In this document: in pieces, positions 1-11,674 of the stretch
Layout of the letters: each line of letters begins with the position of its first letter
Numbering within the stretch: the first letter of the stretch is position 1
Assembly (NCBI GenBank): GCA_023634235.1
Contig: JAMKCF010000012.1
Location: 5,004,329-5,068,328 of the forward strand
Length of the DNA: 64,000 nucleotides
Direction: 5' to 3'
From: Pisaster brevispinus
Lineage: Eukaryota > Echinodermata > Asteroidea > Forcipulatida > Asteriidae
Program-made: the position numbers and the translations under genes
The notes under the pieces: model-generated
Databases searched by the model: none
Told to the model about the DNA's origin: nothing
Seen by the model: the letters and a program-made list of their open reading frames with translations, nothing else

Positions 1-1335
1 GAAATTGCCATTTCTATCCATCATATATATTTGCTGGACAGAGCGGCAAGCCTACTACAGACAACCTAGCACGGGAAAAACAGTAACATCCAGGGATGCT
101 TGGTAGATGAAAGCTCATTGGTCTATTTATAGCCACTGGTCTGGCTGTCTGCAATCGATTTGATAGCGCAGCTGAGAGATAACAATGCAAGTATTTATAA
201 ATAATAAAAACATTTCTTTCTTTTTTAAAGGTCAACTGTAAAAAGACTGCTGATTGATTCAATTTTCATATTGTAATTACTTAACGCTTCATTATTATGG
301 TTTGTGAACATGAATATGGTGCCACTGACTCGTGCAGAAACCTCTATTCACTGGCTTTGACAGTACAATTTCTGAATGCAGAATACTAAGTGGTTCTCCC
401 ACATAATATAAACAATGCATACTCCACGAGAAAACCTGAAGCTAATGAATAATGTTCAACTAATATGCTCAGGCATTTCTCCGCGGTTTAGACCACGGTT
501 TTAGCCAAAGGAGGTATCTGGGTACATTTTGGAGCCCTTTTTAAAGTTTAAATGGAAATTACATCATATTGGTAATTACTGTATTTTTCGAGAAAATGCG
601 GATTTGTGAGGTAAGATTCTGATTTCCTGGTGAAATGATTTCACTGGGTACTTGGGAATAATATGTACTTTCAGTCCTAAGTTATTTTGTAGTAACTTGG
701 AAATGACTGCAAATGATGTAATCTATCTGTAACCACCAAACATTATGATTTATTTCCATTTAAAAGTAAAATAAACAAAGAGTTTTAACGCCCTATTTTA
801 AAAAAATTACAGCAAATTTTGACACACTATTTCCAACCTTCGAGGGGAAAACCCTAGAGCAGCTTAACTGAATCTAAACTTCAAAAGTACTTTTTTAGAA
901 TTTAGGTGACCTTTAAAAATAACAACTTTCCTTTTCACGCGATAACAAAGCAGTGCCAGCATATTTCATTTTTTTTGTTGGTCACTTTTTTACACTTTTT
1001 TAAGTGCTCTCCAAGGCAGAAATTTGTCACTGTTTGAAGACAAACAAATTACAGCTCCTCTGTATATATCACTTGCCCCCAAAATGCCTACGTGCGAATT
1101 TGTCAAGTGTAATTTCATCAAGAATGCCAAAGCAACAAACAGCCTGGGCCTGGACCCCATAAATATTTCAGCCACTCTAGACTTTCGGGCCCCTTCTGCA
1201 GGTGGATTGGCTGACTTCGGGTTTTTTTTACAATTTTTTTTATGACTACAGCCCCAAGGATGACACTTGACCCAAAAGACTGAGCAATGGCAGTTGGAGT
1301 ATTATTTCAATGGAGTTTTGTGTGTGTGCGTGCAT

Positions 1336-1349
<14 letters not shown>

Positions 1350-1366
<17 letters not shown>

Positions 1367-1369
1367 GGG
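1350..1369. repeat. Poly-G run (20 nt) after a GT microsatellite
   Basis: Twenty consecutive G directly follow a short TG-repeat run that starts at about 1319. About 35 bp further on is a C run joined to an A run. Such pure G runs can form quadruplexes on the plus strand and are often mis-sized by sequencing. Confidence 0.95.
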
Positions 1370-2737
1370 TGGAGAATCACATCACACCATAATCTACCCC
1401 CTCCCCCCCCCCAAAAAAAAGTGTTACATTTTCCAAGTTACATACTGATCTTGTATAAAAATGAAACTAATTATATGGTGGTGTTATTTCCATGGTTTTA
1501 ATTGTTAATTAATCATTGTTATATTTTTTAATTTATTTACTTTATACAATAGTCCCGCATTTTTCAAAGTAAAACCTTGCTAGTTTTATCAGTAAATCAA
1601 CCCAACTGTGACAACGTAGATGAACCTTCCATTAAGGGTCAAAGGTTAATCTACACAATCCGAGGGGGAGAACAATGTCAAAATGTGTTAAATGTGTTAA
1701 CGAACAGACTCCAAGCAAAACAAACATTGACTTTAAAGCACGTAGGGAATTCAAAACAACCTCAGCAAAGAGTTATTGAAATTTGCTTTCAAAAAATATT
1801 TCATAACACAATGTTCAAGTAGGTTTAGTTTTTTTATATCATCACCAATGTGTAGCCTTTTGTAATTTGGACCAACTCATATCCCCTCATGGGGGATTGG
1901 ACCAATGGGGGCAAAAGGAGGTGCCCATACAAGACTGGCAGGCTTGATATCAAAGCTTGTTTAGGTAAAGTTTCCCTATGTCCTCGTTATCTGTGAAGTG
2001 GTTATTCAGCCATTGGTCTGTCTGGGGCAGAGGGACGGGTCAGTGTGTACAGCCAGAGAGGTAGATTTTGGTGCAACTGACCCCATTTGCTCAGTCCAAG
2101 TTCAACCGATTGGTGTCTAGAATGAGCATTGATTAACTGCTGCAAGTCCATGCAATAATAGATGGTGGAGGTCAGCCTAATATACTACCATTATTTTTTT
2201 ATTTAGTAGGGCAAGAGTTTTTAACAACTCTGTTCGGTGCTCAGTGCATTTGAAGTGGGTCAAGAGGTATTAATGGTCCATAATATTTATGAATACTTGA
2301 GGGCCGCTACTTTTCGTGTGGTTCGATTTGTTTGGAAATTGTTGAAAAATTACCACCAGAGAGGTGAATCAACTTTTTCTTTTGTGAAAAAAAAAAAAAC
2401 CCTATTACAGTACCGCACCTAATAAAGGACACAGTTATCATTGTGCTTATTATTAACATTCCAATCAATGGGTTTCCCTGAAATAACATTCAACAAAACC
2501 GTGATTGTGAAAGCTGCAACAGTAATCATGATTTATGAAATTAGTGTCAATAGGCTACCTGTATTTTTTTTCTTCCTTTTTTCGGTTTTGTTTCTTTGTT
2601 TTGGGGTCATTCTGTGCCAAATCCCCTAAAATCCTGAAAAGTTTGGCAGGCTCGTCTCAGATTTTGCTAGTATTTTTTTTTACAAATAAATCCTCTATGG
2701 GTGCCATGAACCCAGGCAAAATATATAATGTATATGG

Positions 2738-2779
2738 TATCATGTACGTACACGATAGTTATTGTGTACGTACATGATA
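2738..2779. repeat. Perfect 16-bp inverted repeat, 10-nt loop
   Basis: The left arm 2738-2753 (tatcatgtacgtacac) is the exact reverse complement of the right arm 2764-2779. The 10-nt spacer is 2754-2763. Each arm contains the self-complementary core tgtacgtaca, so each arm is itself partly palindromic. No coding or promoter context is visible. Confidence 0.9.
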
Positions 2780-3275
2780 AGAGCTGGATTTTTTCTTTTA
2801 TTCATGTGGCACTACGCTACCGTAGTGTACAAACCATGCCTGCAAAAAGTCCAGGCTCTGTTGCTCTTTTGTAAACAAGTGCTGTCACTAAATTGCATAC
2901 ACAGCAAAGTACCTTAATCTAGGCATATTCACTATTTTGTTTTTTATGTGAAAGAGTAAAGAAAACAACTTTTTTTTTCTCACACAAGTATACTGGGTAT
3001 ACTGCCAAGTACCCATCAAAGGCGTGACTGGTCTATCCTTTTATCAGGTCACACATATGCACCTAGTTTATAACCAACTGTAATATAAAAAGCAATTTCT
3101 TTTTAAAGTTCTGTCAATTAATAATTGACTCCAACTGGAAGCAAGAGCTCCTACTTGTCACAAAAGATTTAAACTTGGCTGTTTGTCTCTCCTCACGTGA
3201 CAACAACATCACAGAATATTATCCCCAGATTATTAAAGCAGTGATGTGAAAAATCTAAACCAGATTGGTACTCAC

Positions 3276-3434
3276 CAGTGCTGGCCAGTAGATAGTGCTT
3301 GGACGTGAGCTGTACGGGTCCGCACGCTGTCCCCACACGATAGTCTTCTCTACCAGGAACACCTGATGTGCCTCATCCTGTATGCGTAACCACTCTCGTT
3401 TCTCCCAGTCTAGACCATCAAACTCGACGTACAC
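3276..3434 (-). CDS. Internal exon of a KDM3/JMJD1-like histone demethylase gene
   Basis: This is a single internal coding exon on the minus strand. Read on that strand it is preceded by a pyrimidine-containing acceptor (ccctttgcag) and followed by a near-perfect donor (ctg|gtgagt). It is 159 bp, exactly 53 codons, open throughout, in phase 0 at both ends. The translation begins VYVEFDGLDWEKREW, continues with FLVEKTIVW and ends in WPAL. From knowledge of the family, this matches the N-terminal region of KDM3 proteins (KDM3A/KDM3B/JMJD1C), where a VYVEFD..W.KREW segment and an FLVE...VWA-type segment are followed by WPAL at an exon border. KDM3 enzymes are nuclear Fe(II)/2-oxoglutarate dioxygenases that remove mono- and dimethyl marks from H3K9. 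The zinc-finger and JmjC domains lie far downstream and are not in this window. I found neither the preceding nor the following exon. Family is fairly secure, paralogue unresolved. Confidence 0.8.
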
Positions 3435-5279
3435 CTGCAAAGGGGATGATAGAGTAGGGGTTTAGACGCGGGCTCAAATTAGCACACCAATCCACCAGGA
3501 AGTTCCTTTGGGCTAGGCTGCCAGTAGTGTCTAGCCTCGTCAACCCAGTGGTAGGGTCATCGTTGAGATAAGGGTGGGGAGGGGGTCCCTCTGAAACAGT
3601 TCCAAGAGCTCTCCATGTTTGCCACATTTACACACATCCAACCCAGGTAAATGGCTTCAGACATGATGCAAGGATGACACAGTCTGGCTTGTGAAATATT
3701 ATTAAAGGCGGCCTAAAAGTGGCAACAGAACTAACAATGATTTCAAAATAAAAAAAGTACACAAAGGTTAAACAACTAAGTAATATCTATGGCAATTTGT
3801 ATGGCAAGGTACACACCGAGACCGTGTAAAGAGTTTCACACTAGATGCAGTTACAAACTGTACAATAAATACTTCTAGTTCTAGAGCAGATAATAGAGTT
3901 TTAGAGGTCAATCAACTCACGACCTGAGAGATACAGCATGAGGGTTTTATACACACAACCTAAAGACATACTCAAGGAGTCCTAGGATAAACCAAGCCCA
4001 TCAGTAAATCTACACACACTAAGCATATGACCTTGACCATGTACATGTATCTACCCTATTCCAGATGATCAAATTCACAACAACAGGTGTGTCAGTACCC
4101 AACACTTCCAACCTAAACTGAACATGTGATTTCCTTCACCAGAGATCTACCCAGTCCCCAGACACCTCTCTATGAGGCAACCTGTAATCCAACACCTACC
4201 TCAATCCCAACAACTTCTTTTCTTCTCATTCATTATATCACAGGGGTCTATACCTTGGTATGGATGTCTACAAAATATAAACCCATACCAATGCATTAAC
4301 TGCTATAGACAGTTCCTAGCTAACATAACATGCCTGGAGGGGGTTACCACTCAAAAGTTCAAGGATTTTTATTTTCTTTTTCTGGTTTTTTTTTTTCCTT
4401 TTCTCGCTGGCTCTGCTACTGCTAGTGCTTGGCACAATGAGGGTCTTTGTGTTGGCCAGGTCACATTCATAGGTCACCCTCTCCAAAAAAAACCTATATC
4501 AGTGAGGTGATTTGCTATGTAAGTGGCTTGGCAAGGCTTCTTTGATGTTTTGAAATTGGGGATCAGCTTGGAATAGCCATGATTAGATTATGACCTCCCC
4601 CTGGTCCTTACCTGCAGCACAGACAACGCACCCAATGTCAATGATACTTGACTGTGCTGGAAACCAACGATCTCAACAACCAGATGTTCCAATCCGCTGA
4701 CCAGTATTAATTTGTGCGATCAAAATAAATGCCACGAAATATATGTAGCCTAAGTTTGGTTTTCGATGTGCGCATATCATCGTCCCGGGCAGATTATTTG
4801 AGGAAAACACTCCCAGCACATTATGAACTGACCTAGATACTTCAGGATAAAAAGACATTTAATAATACATGTGCATGTGTGAATTCCTGACATGCATTAA
4901 TACTGTATAGTCTCAGCTAAGTGGAGCAGTGTAAAATACAAACTATCAGGTTTCTACAGATCCTAGCAAATTTCCTCTCCACTAAAAGACATATTCCAAT
5001 TCAGTGAGAACGAGTATGAATTGCTTTCTTTAAAACTAATAATGTCTCAAGTCTCAGCATGAATAAAGCAAGGCATTCAATGCAGTACAAAAATGCAGAA
5101 TGTATCGCATTCACACAGAAAGGAACCCCCTAGAATGAATTCATCCAAGCCCTTTTCAGCATTGTGAACAAGCTGCCACAGGCTTGCTCACTCCTAAGCA
5201 CCCTCCCTTGCTTTATTATAAATTCGCCATTCAATGTCTCTTTCTTTCTTTCTTTTTTTTTCTCTTCCCCCTAACGCAG

Positions 5280-5457
5280 GGCCAGCTATTGAATCTGGAT
5301 CAATTATGCTCGCTTGCATTGAGTGCTCCAATGGGTGCATTTACGGCCGACTGCACGACTGCTTCTCCCTGGCAAACGTTGAGTCGACTAGACTGCCGTG
5401 TTTGTCTATTTGTGGCTAATCCGGAACAACAACTATTCGGAGGGAAATTAAACCGGT
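5280..5457 (+). other. Weak candidate terminal exon after a strong acceptor
   Basis: A long pyrimidine tract (about 5239-5272) ends in aacgcag at 5279, an excellent splice acceptor by eye. The following 178 bp are of normal complexity and open in more than one frame. The longest frame runs to a stop at about 5457 and contains FTADC and GGKLNR. AATAAA-like hexamers occur about 190 bp further on, near 5645. I recognise no protein family in any frame, and no upstream partner exon was found, so this may be a chance pyrimidine tract. Confidence 0.15.
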
Positions 5458-8013
5458 AGCTAACATGCCTCGTAGTGCAAAAACACCCACTTCAATGCGG
5501 GGTGTGTTTAGATATGAAATGACAGGGGTCCTGCAGATCATTCATTATTCACCACTAATGGCTTTAAATACATTTGATTTCATCAATGATATAATATAAT
5601 TACCGCGGGATTACTCTTTCATTATTTTTTTTATTTGTTATACTAAATAAAGATTACACAAATAAATAATGGCTTTCACCGAGGCAAACAAAATGTAATT
5701 TCTTTCTATTTTAGTACTCGGCACTTGTGCCGTTGAGATTAAGACTTTCATAAGTCAATGTCCTTTCAACAACAGTGGCTGGCATAAGTCTTTTCCATAT
5801 GAAAACAAACTCTGAAAAAATCAAAACAATCCAGAGAGCTTATATATCTTGTTGAAATCGAACTACATGTGACAAGAATAAAACAGAAACACTTTTGTCG
5901 TGTCGGTGCAAAAATATAGCGTCGCGATTTTGCAAAACAACTTTCCATCTCACACGTTGTATTTTGTCACGTACTTGCAGGTACAACTGGGCTACTTTAA
6001 GCGAGAAATGACAATATGACTATTTCAAACTGGCGCGTTTGTGTTTCATTCTTGTGAATGTGTGTAGTTTTGATGATCAACAAGATTTAAAACATTACCT
6101 CCAAAATGTTTCATTATAAGTTTGTTTGCGTAAAAATACGATGAAGTAAATTCAGAGAAAATCCCACATCAGTATCAAGCTTCCAGAAGAAATTTAACGT
6201 TCGATTTTTGAATTAATACTTAGAAACGCATCAATGGCAGGGGAGGGGAGCTCTGAATTATCTTCACGAAAAATACTGCTTTTTGATTCTCAAAAATATC
6301 GGCAAGTAGGTCCACAGTTTAAAAATCAAGTCTTAAAATTTTTTTTTTTTTAAAGCAAATGGTGTTTGTGACTGGCAGAATGTTACAGGGCTCTCTTTGA
6401 GCAGAGAATTTCATGGAAAGCAGTAGGTGCCAAATGGATCCAGGGCAAAAATTCACAGAGCAGCTTGTACAGCACAAAAAGGAACTAAGCACAAACAAAA
6501 TTATTCTTTTATTAGAATTTACCAGCCAAAATACCATGTCACATACACCATATGTGACTGGTATCCTGCTAACTTGTGCTGAGCAGAAAGTTGTTTGGGA
6601 ATATTTTCTGCTTTTAGGCAGCCCTATCAACCACACTGCGTAGGACTAGGAGACTTTCTCTCCAACGCAAACTACTAGGCTAGCCCTGTGAAGACTGATA
6701 AGTAATTACCGTGCTCCCGGGGTGCTGGACATCCAAGGCTTGATTGAAAATGAAAAAATGGCCGTGCGCACGTCAATCCCACACCTTGCTACTGTATCAA
6801 AGCTTAATTAATGCAGTTTGCTTTTTACACGCATAGAGGATCAGAGTTATTACTGGTCGCCACTCAACTGGAAGGGAGACCACATCCTGGAGGCCAAGAG
6901 GTTAGGCAGAGAGCGCTGATTGCAAGGCTACTTCAGTAATGATGTCAAAAATCTATGGGACAACTCAGTGAGGTTGATGCCTGTGCAAGTCTCGTGTCAG
7001 GGTTTTTTTTTTCCCCCATTCTAAAGCAAGGCCATTTGAGGAAAGAGTGATGGGCCCACCAAGAACAGTGAATGGTTTACTCTAAACTACAAACCGACCA
7101 TTTTGTACATATTGCCCAAGGGGCCATTCCCAGGAAAATGTATTCCAGCGACTGCCACCCCTCCCTTCCCACAACACCATGAGACCAGTTAAATATTAAT
7201 CACACTTATTGAGTCCGTGAATTGCTCCATGGTTAAGGGAAAAATCTCGGCTTCAAACCACAGAACAATATTCTTCTCAGAATTTCATTGCTGGAAGAAA
7301 AACCACAAACACCACAGTTTATTTAGCTCTGTTTTATTCCATGCTAAGTAGTCCCAAAACCGCATGCATACAAAGGACAGTGGTATTACATGCCAGGGGT
7401 TCATGGACCTTCCCATGATCACCAACAACAAACCAAGACTCTAAACACCCATGGTGTAATACTACACTACGTACATGGTTTTTAGTTTTACTCAACCAAT
7501 AGTAATGAGTGAATCAAGCAAAGCTGAACACAAATCTTTGCTGAACAAGTAATCTTGAAGCAAAAGTTCAACCCTAACCGCCTCCAATCCATCAAAATCT
7601 AACGGCATGTTTTTGGACGATTCTGTTTTTGGACTGAGGACTGCATATCACACTTTACATGGGATCATGCAGGCCACACCAACATAACCAGAGTCCAACA
7701 GTTTGGGTGTGGAGCTACCATAATGGCATCTGATTTTGTCAAAGAGTCGAGAATGGATCAAAGTCAACCATTCAAGGGAACTACAAACACAGAATCGACG
7801 CTTTAAAAAAAAACCACCTGACTTTAGAAATAACAACACTCTGCAGCTTTGATACTTAAAAGGAACAACTGAAAGCCATGGGTCATGTTCTCTAATAACG
7901 TTAGTAATAAAGTAATGCATCCCATGCCTACCAGGAAGATTTGAGGTTTTTGGGGTGGCTTTATATTCCAACTTCCTGTGGCCAAGGGGTAAGGACACTT
8001 AAACTTTTGACCC

Positions 8014-8032
8014 GGGGGGGGGGGGGGGGGGG
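8014..8032. repeat. Poly-G run (19 nt)
   Basis: Nineteen consecutive G follow ccc, in otherwise AT-rich unique sequence. Confidence 0.95.
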
Positions 8033-8957
8033 CACTAGTAAAATGCAGCACAATCAAAAATGCGGAACTGCTCTCCAATGATTTAGCAATAATGACTGCA
8101 AGCCACAATAAAAACTGAATTCGTGCAAGTGTCAATGTCCATTTGGCGGTCACGTTTGTAGCAAAACTAAGTGGCACCTTCCCCACCCCCACCCCCCACC
8201 CCCACATATTTTTTTTTCAAATTTCTGAATTCACCACAGGACTCCATGACGAAGCACAACCTCTGACCCCCTGATTTATACCGCATTGCCCTCATATTTA
8301 ACTTCTTGTGTGAGTAGACCTGTGATACCCAACACAAGAGCTTCATTTCGTTGCATTGTTTTCATAACACTTGCTCGCTGCTAGTGACAAGTCTCCAAAG
8401 TCCACTGTCCTACATGAAATATGCTTTATCCCCATATGAAATCAGACCCAGCATCTGCCTGTTTCATCATCACCTGTCAAGCCAAACAAGAGATAAATGG
8501 CTGTGATCTTCATAAACTCACAGGCCATATGGGACCTTTTGGCCAAACCTCTCACATAAGTGATGGGGTATTTCCTGAATCTGTTCCATTGGTCACAGTG
8601 TCGGGCATTTCGAGCTAGTCTCGTTGCTAATTAGACCTCTGGTTGTGACTACAGCTTAAAGAGAAAGTACAGCCTACTGTGTAGATGCCACGCCTAAAAA
8701 CCAACCCCTAAAAATGTCGTAAAATTTGGTGGTCACATTTTGGTGAAAACAACAGAGAACGGTTTACACTGTGCCAGGGATTTTGTGCACATTTGTGTTG
8801 GGACTATTTTTAGTGCGGCTATCGAAATAAGCAGCAGTGAGTTGTGCTATTTCCTCGACTATCACATTACTTCAGACAAAAAGATACCTCAGAATGAAAC
8901 TTCAAGAACAAACTTGTTACCTTTTCTAAAATAATTAAACATCCTGCACTCGGTCTT

Positions 8958-9322
8958 TAGAGGGGCTGTATACGTTTGGTAATCACTTTTAAAATTAATG
9001 GCAATAAAAACTTACTTGGTTAGAAATACAGCAGCTTTCGGTAGTATAAAGCATTACGAGAATCATTTCACCTCAAAGTAATGTGGTTATGGAAAAAGAT
9101 CTAAATTTTATGCCCCAAAATTTGAATCTGTGAAACGTTACTGTCAGTAACGCTTCTCAGATTGTGTATTCCAATTACGGATTTGTCTTCCTGCGTGGAC
9201 ATATCTGCCTTTTGAAATGAAATTTTCACAGGTTAGTTTTATTGCATAATACTTAAATTTATAAAGGGCTAAAACAATCTAACGGTTAAAAAAAAAAACC
9301 AAAGGTATGTACATTCCCTTTA
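8958..9322. mobile_element. MITE with TIRs and a central palindrome
   Basis: The ends are imperfect inverted repeats: left aggggctgtatacgtttgg (from 8961), and right, reverse-complemented, agggaatgtacatacctttgg (ending near 9320). TTTAG/TTTAA flanks hint at a short TA-rich target duplication. Near the centre (about 9125-9170) is a second inverted repeat, cgttactg-t-cagtaacg, whose arms extend to roughly 19 bp with mismatches. The right half carries gaaattttcacaggtt. There is no coding capacity, so this is a non-autonomous DNA transposon. It resembles an abundant echinoderm MITE family I recall, but superfamily is not assignable from the sequence alone. Confidence 0.65.
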
Positions 9323-10369
9323 AGGGGTGTGGGTGCATTATTACAATGAGTACAGGCTAGCCTGACTGGATTCACTAAGCATATGGCGGCTTGAAAGTTG
9401 CAATACAACCACACTGTCTGTCAGTCGCCACCTTGAATTACCGAGCTACTTTCATTAACAACAGCTACATCCACACTTACAAATATTACCAAATTGGCCT
9501 TGGCATCTTCACACAAGAGTGTTCAATCACAGAGTACTACTGCTCAATAAGGAAAACACCGGGCAGAATGGATGGAAATCTGTTCATTCCAAGTGTCATT
9601 ACCTCATCCATTAAGGTCACGATACTCCTCAATTAAACAGCAATAGCTGCTGGCTGCATAGCAATGGAAAAGGGCACCAGTGTAACAGGAAACTACAAAG
9701 TTATATGTCAAATATTTGCATAAGTTGTAATGACAAACCAATGCTGGCCTTTTCACTTCTTCTTTTTTTGCTGGTACTGGCTCTATGTCAACTCTTCAAT
9801 TCTATTTGTGATGACCGCAACTTTAACATTCCAATCACGATGACAACATGGATCAAAGGCTCCATGGATACCCAAGTCTTTGGTTCTCTTTGTTAATCAT
9901 GCAAATCAAAACACACCAACAAAAGACCAGAAACTCTTTTATAAGACCATGTTCACCGTTCAGAAAAGTGACTGCAAAAGATCAAGGCAAACCTATCAGG
10001 GGTGAATATTATTTCATAAAACGTTGACAATTTAGTGGAAAAGGGGTTAATTCTGATAACAGGCAATTAGTTAATTCTTTTCCCACCAGAGATTCCCATG
10101 TGTATAGCATTGCTTAAGAACAACTTACTACATGTTGTATTTTAATGTAAACAGATTATCATCCAGTGTACTAAAATAAATACAATTTTGAAGGCAAAAT
10201 GTTTGGATTATTGACAAAAGCTGGGTATCAAAATGAAGCGAATGACCTACTGACGGTGATTAATGCTTCTAATATTCTCAAATTCCATTGAACTATAAAG
10301 CGTTGTTTATTGTTAATTGGCAATATTATTAATAAATAACACTCATACACTTTCTACGGGTATTTCAAA

Positions 10370-10570
10370 GTGCTCCCGATTGCCTGAAAAGATGCCGAGT
10401 CTTGAATAAGATGATGGAGGGCGAGTCTCGGCTGTGCAGAGGGAGCTTGTTCCAGAGTGCTAGTGCAGCCACTGAGAACGCTCAATGGCCACGTTGAATT
10501 GATAAATCAGCTCGTTGGGCAAATTGAGAGTGCATGCGTGCCCTTTATATCAGCTTGAGGTAGGCAAAGA
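10370..10570. repeat. Possible decayed dispersed-repeat fragment
   Basis: This patch is GC-richer than its surroundings and includes cagagggagcttgttccag and cagccactgagaacgctc. Similar 'gggagcttgttccagag ... gcagc.actgagaa' wording is familiar to me from dispersed repeats in invertebrate genomes. No intact frame, terminal repeats or target-site duplication are visible. Confidence 0.25.
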
Positions 10571-11150
10571 CTTTTTAAGAAGTCATGAAACAGTACAAAC
10601 TATGCACTATCACTGACATAGTACTTTGAAGGGGCAAGGCATTTTTTTTTCTTGGTAAAGGTCAACTCTTTAGGGATTTTTTTATCGGACTAATCTAGGA
10701 ATCAAAATGCAGACAGGAGCAGAGAAAATACAACAGGCCTGTTATAACATTCATTTCAGTTAATTGCCTATTCTCCAGTCACTGACTTGCCTCAAAAGTT
10801 CCATGAACTGCAACTCATATTGTTTCTTCATCAGAGAAAGATACAATTCAGACAATGCAATCTCGTTTCTGCCTTAATTATTCTGAAAGTGGCTCGTCTA
10901 TCGGATTATTTATGGCAGGAGACAAAAGCAATCTTTGGAGGTGATTACATTCACAGGATTCCCAAAACGCAATCATGAAGGCTTTAATCAACAGTTCATC
11001 TTGTGCATTCAAGGCAGGCCCCTAAATGTGACCACAGAACTTCAGATTTTTTAACTGTTTACGAATTGAATACTTTTCTAGGAAGCTCCAATCAACTTAA
11101 TTTTGAATCAATAAATTTACTTCATACAGTTTAAACAATAATCAACGCTT

Positions 11151-11290
11151 TCAAGGTAGGGTCAACATCTGGGGTTTTTGGTCAACATAATGCTGATTTA
11201 TGGACAAAATTATCAAGAAAGATACAATAAAAGCAATTTGCGAAAGTTTCATTTGAAGAAAGTGACTATTTATTGAGATTTAATTTTTTT
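11151..11290 (+). repeat. Diverged dispersed repeat, copy 1 of a pair
   Basis: Begins tcaaggtagggtcaac and contains ataatgctgatttatgg followed by aaaattatcaa. The same order appears at 27636-27790 (ttaaaggtagggtaa, gtaatgccgatttatagg, aaattatcaa). The TTAAAGG-type start is similar to the ends of MITEs such as the one at 8958-9322, so this is probably a decayed non-autonomous transposon. Confidence 0.45.
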
Positions 11291-11642
11291 TTAATTAACT
11301 GCACAGGATTTGCCATCAAGAACATCAAATCAATATTTCAAAATAAATGTTGAGATAACTTTTCAGGGTGCTTTACCACCATTACCATCTTTGTACCAAG
11401 TAGGATTTCGCATAAAAGTTAAACAATTTCTTTTTCAGAATCATTACCAAAGTGTGACCTAACCATAGCTTAGTTTCAGCTTTTAACTCACTGCAAATAA
11501 GTAATGCAATTTGGTGTAAGAATTTGCTTATTGAATTTTTCTACTTGTGAGGTGTCTGGTTGCAGTTTTTGGTGTTCTTACTCACAATGCTACACTCAAT
11601 CCAGAGAGCAAACAAACTCATTGATTATCACAACAATAGTTT

Positions 11643-11674
11643 GGCAGTTCAAGGGTCAGGCAGTTCAAGGGTCA
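11643..11674 (+). repeat. 16-bp tandem duplication
   Basis: The unit ggcagttcaagggtca occurs twice, perfectly, back to back, followed by gagtcccaccc. The context resembles a decayed tRNA-type B box with a local duplication, but no A box is recognisable upstream. Confidence 0.85.

Larger units (their letters stand above)
1..3275. other. Non-coding stretch, probably the intron after the KDM3-like exon
   Basis: On the minus strand this lies downstream of the 3276-3434 exon and starts with its donor site, so it is inferred to be intron. I looked for a minus-strand exon continuing after WPAL and saw none. It holds a GT-rich stretch running into a 20-nt G run (1350-1369), a C-run/A-run junction near 1405-1422 and a perfect inverted repeat at 2738-2779. 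Otherwise nothing recognised. Confidence 0.5.
3435..8956. other. Non-coding stretch, putative long intron or intergenic
   Basis: On the minus strand this is immediately upstream of the KDM3-like exon, so at least its start is intron (acceptor at 3435-3440). It holds a strong plus-strand acceptor-like signal at about 5240-5279, described separately, and a 19-nt G run at 8014-8032. No exon of the KDM3 first-exon type was recognised. Confidence 0.5.
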
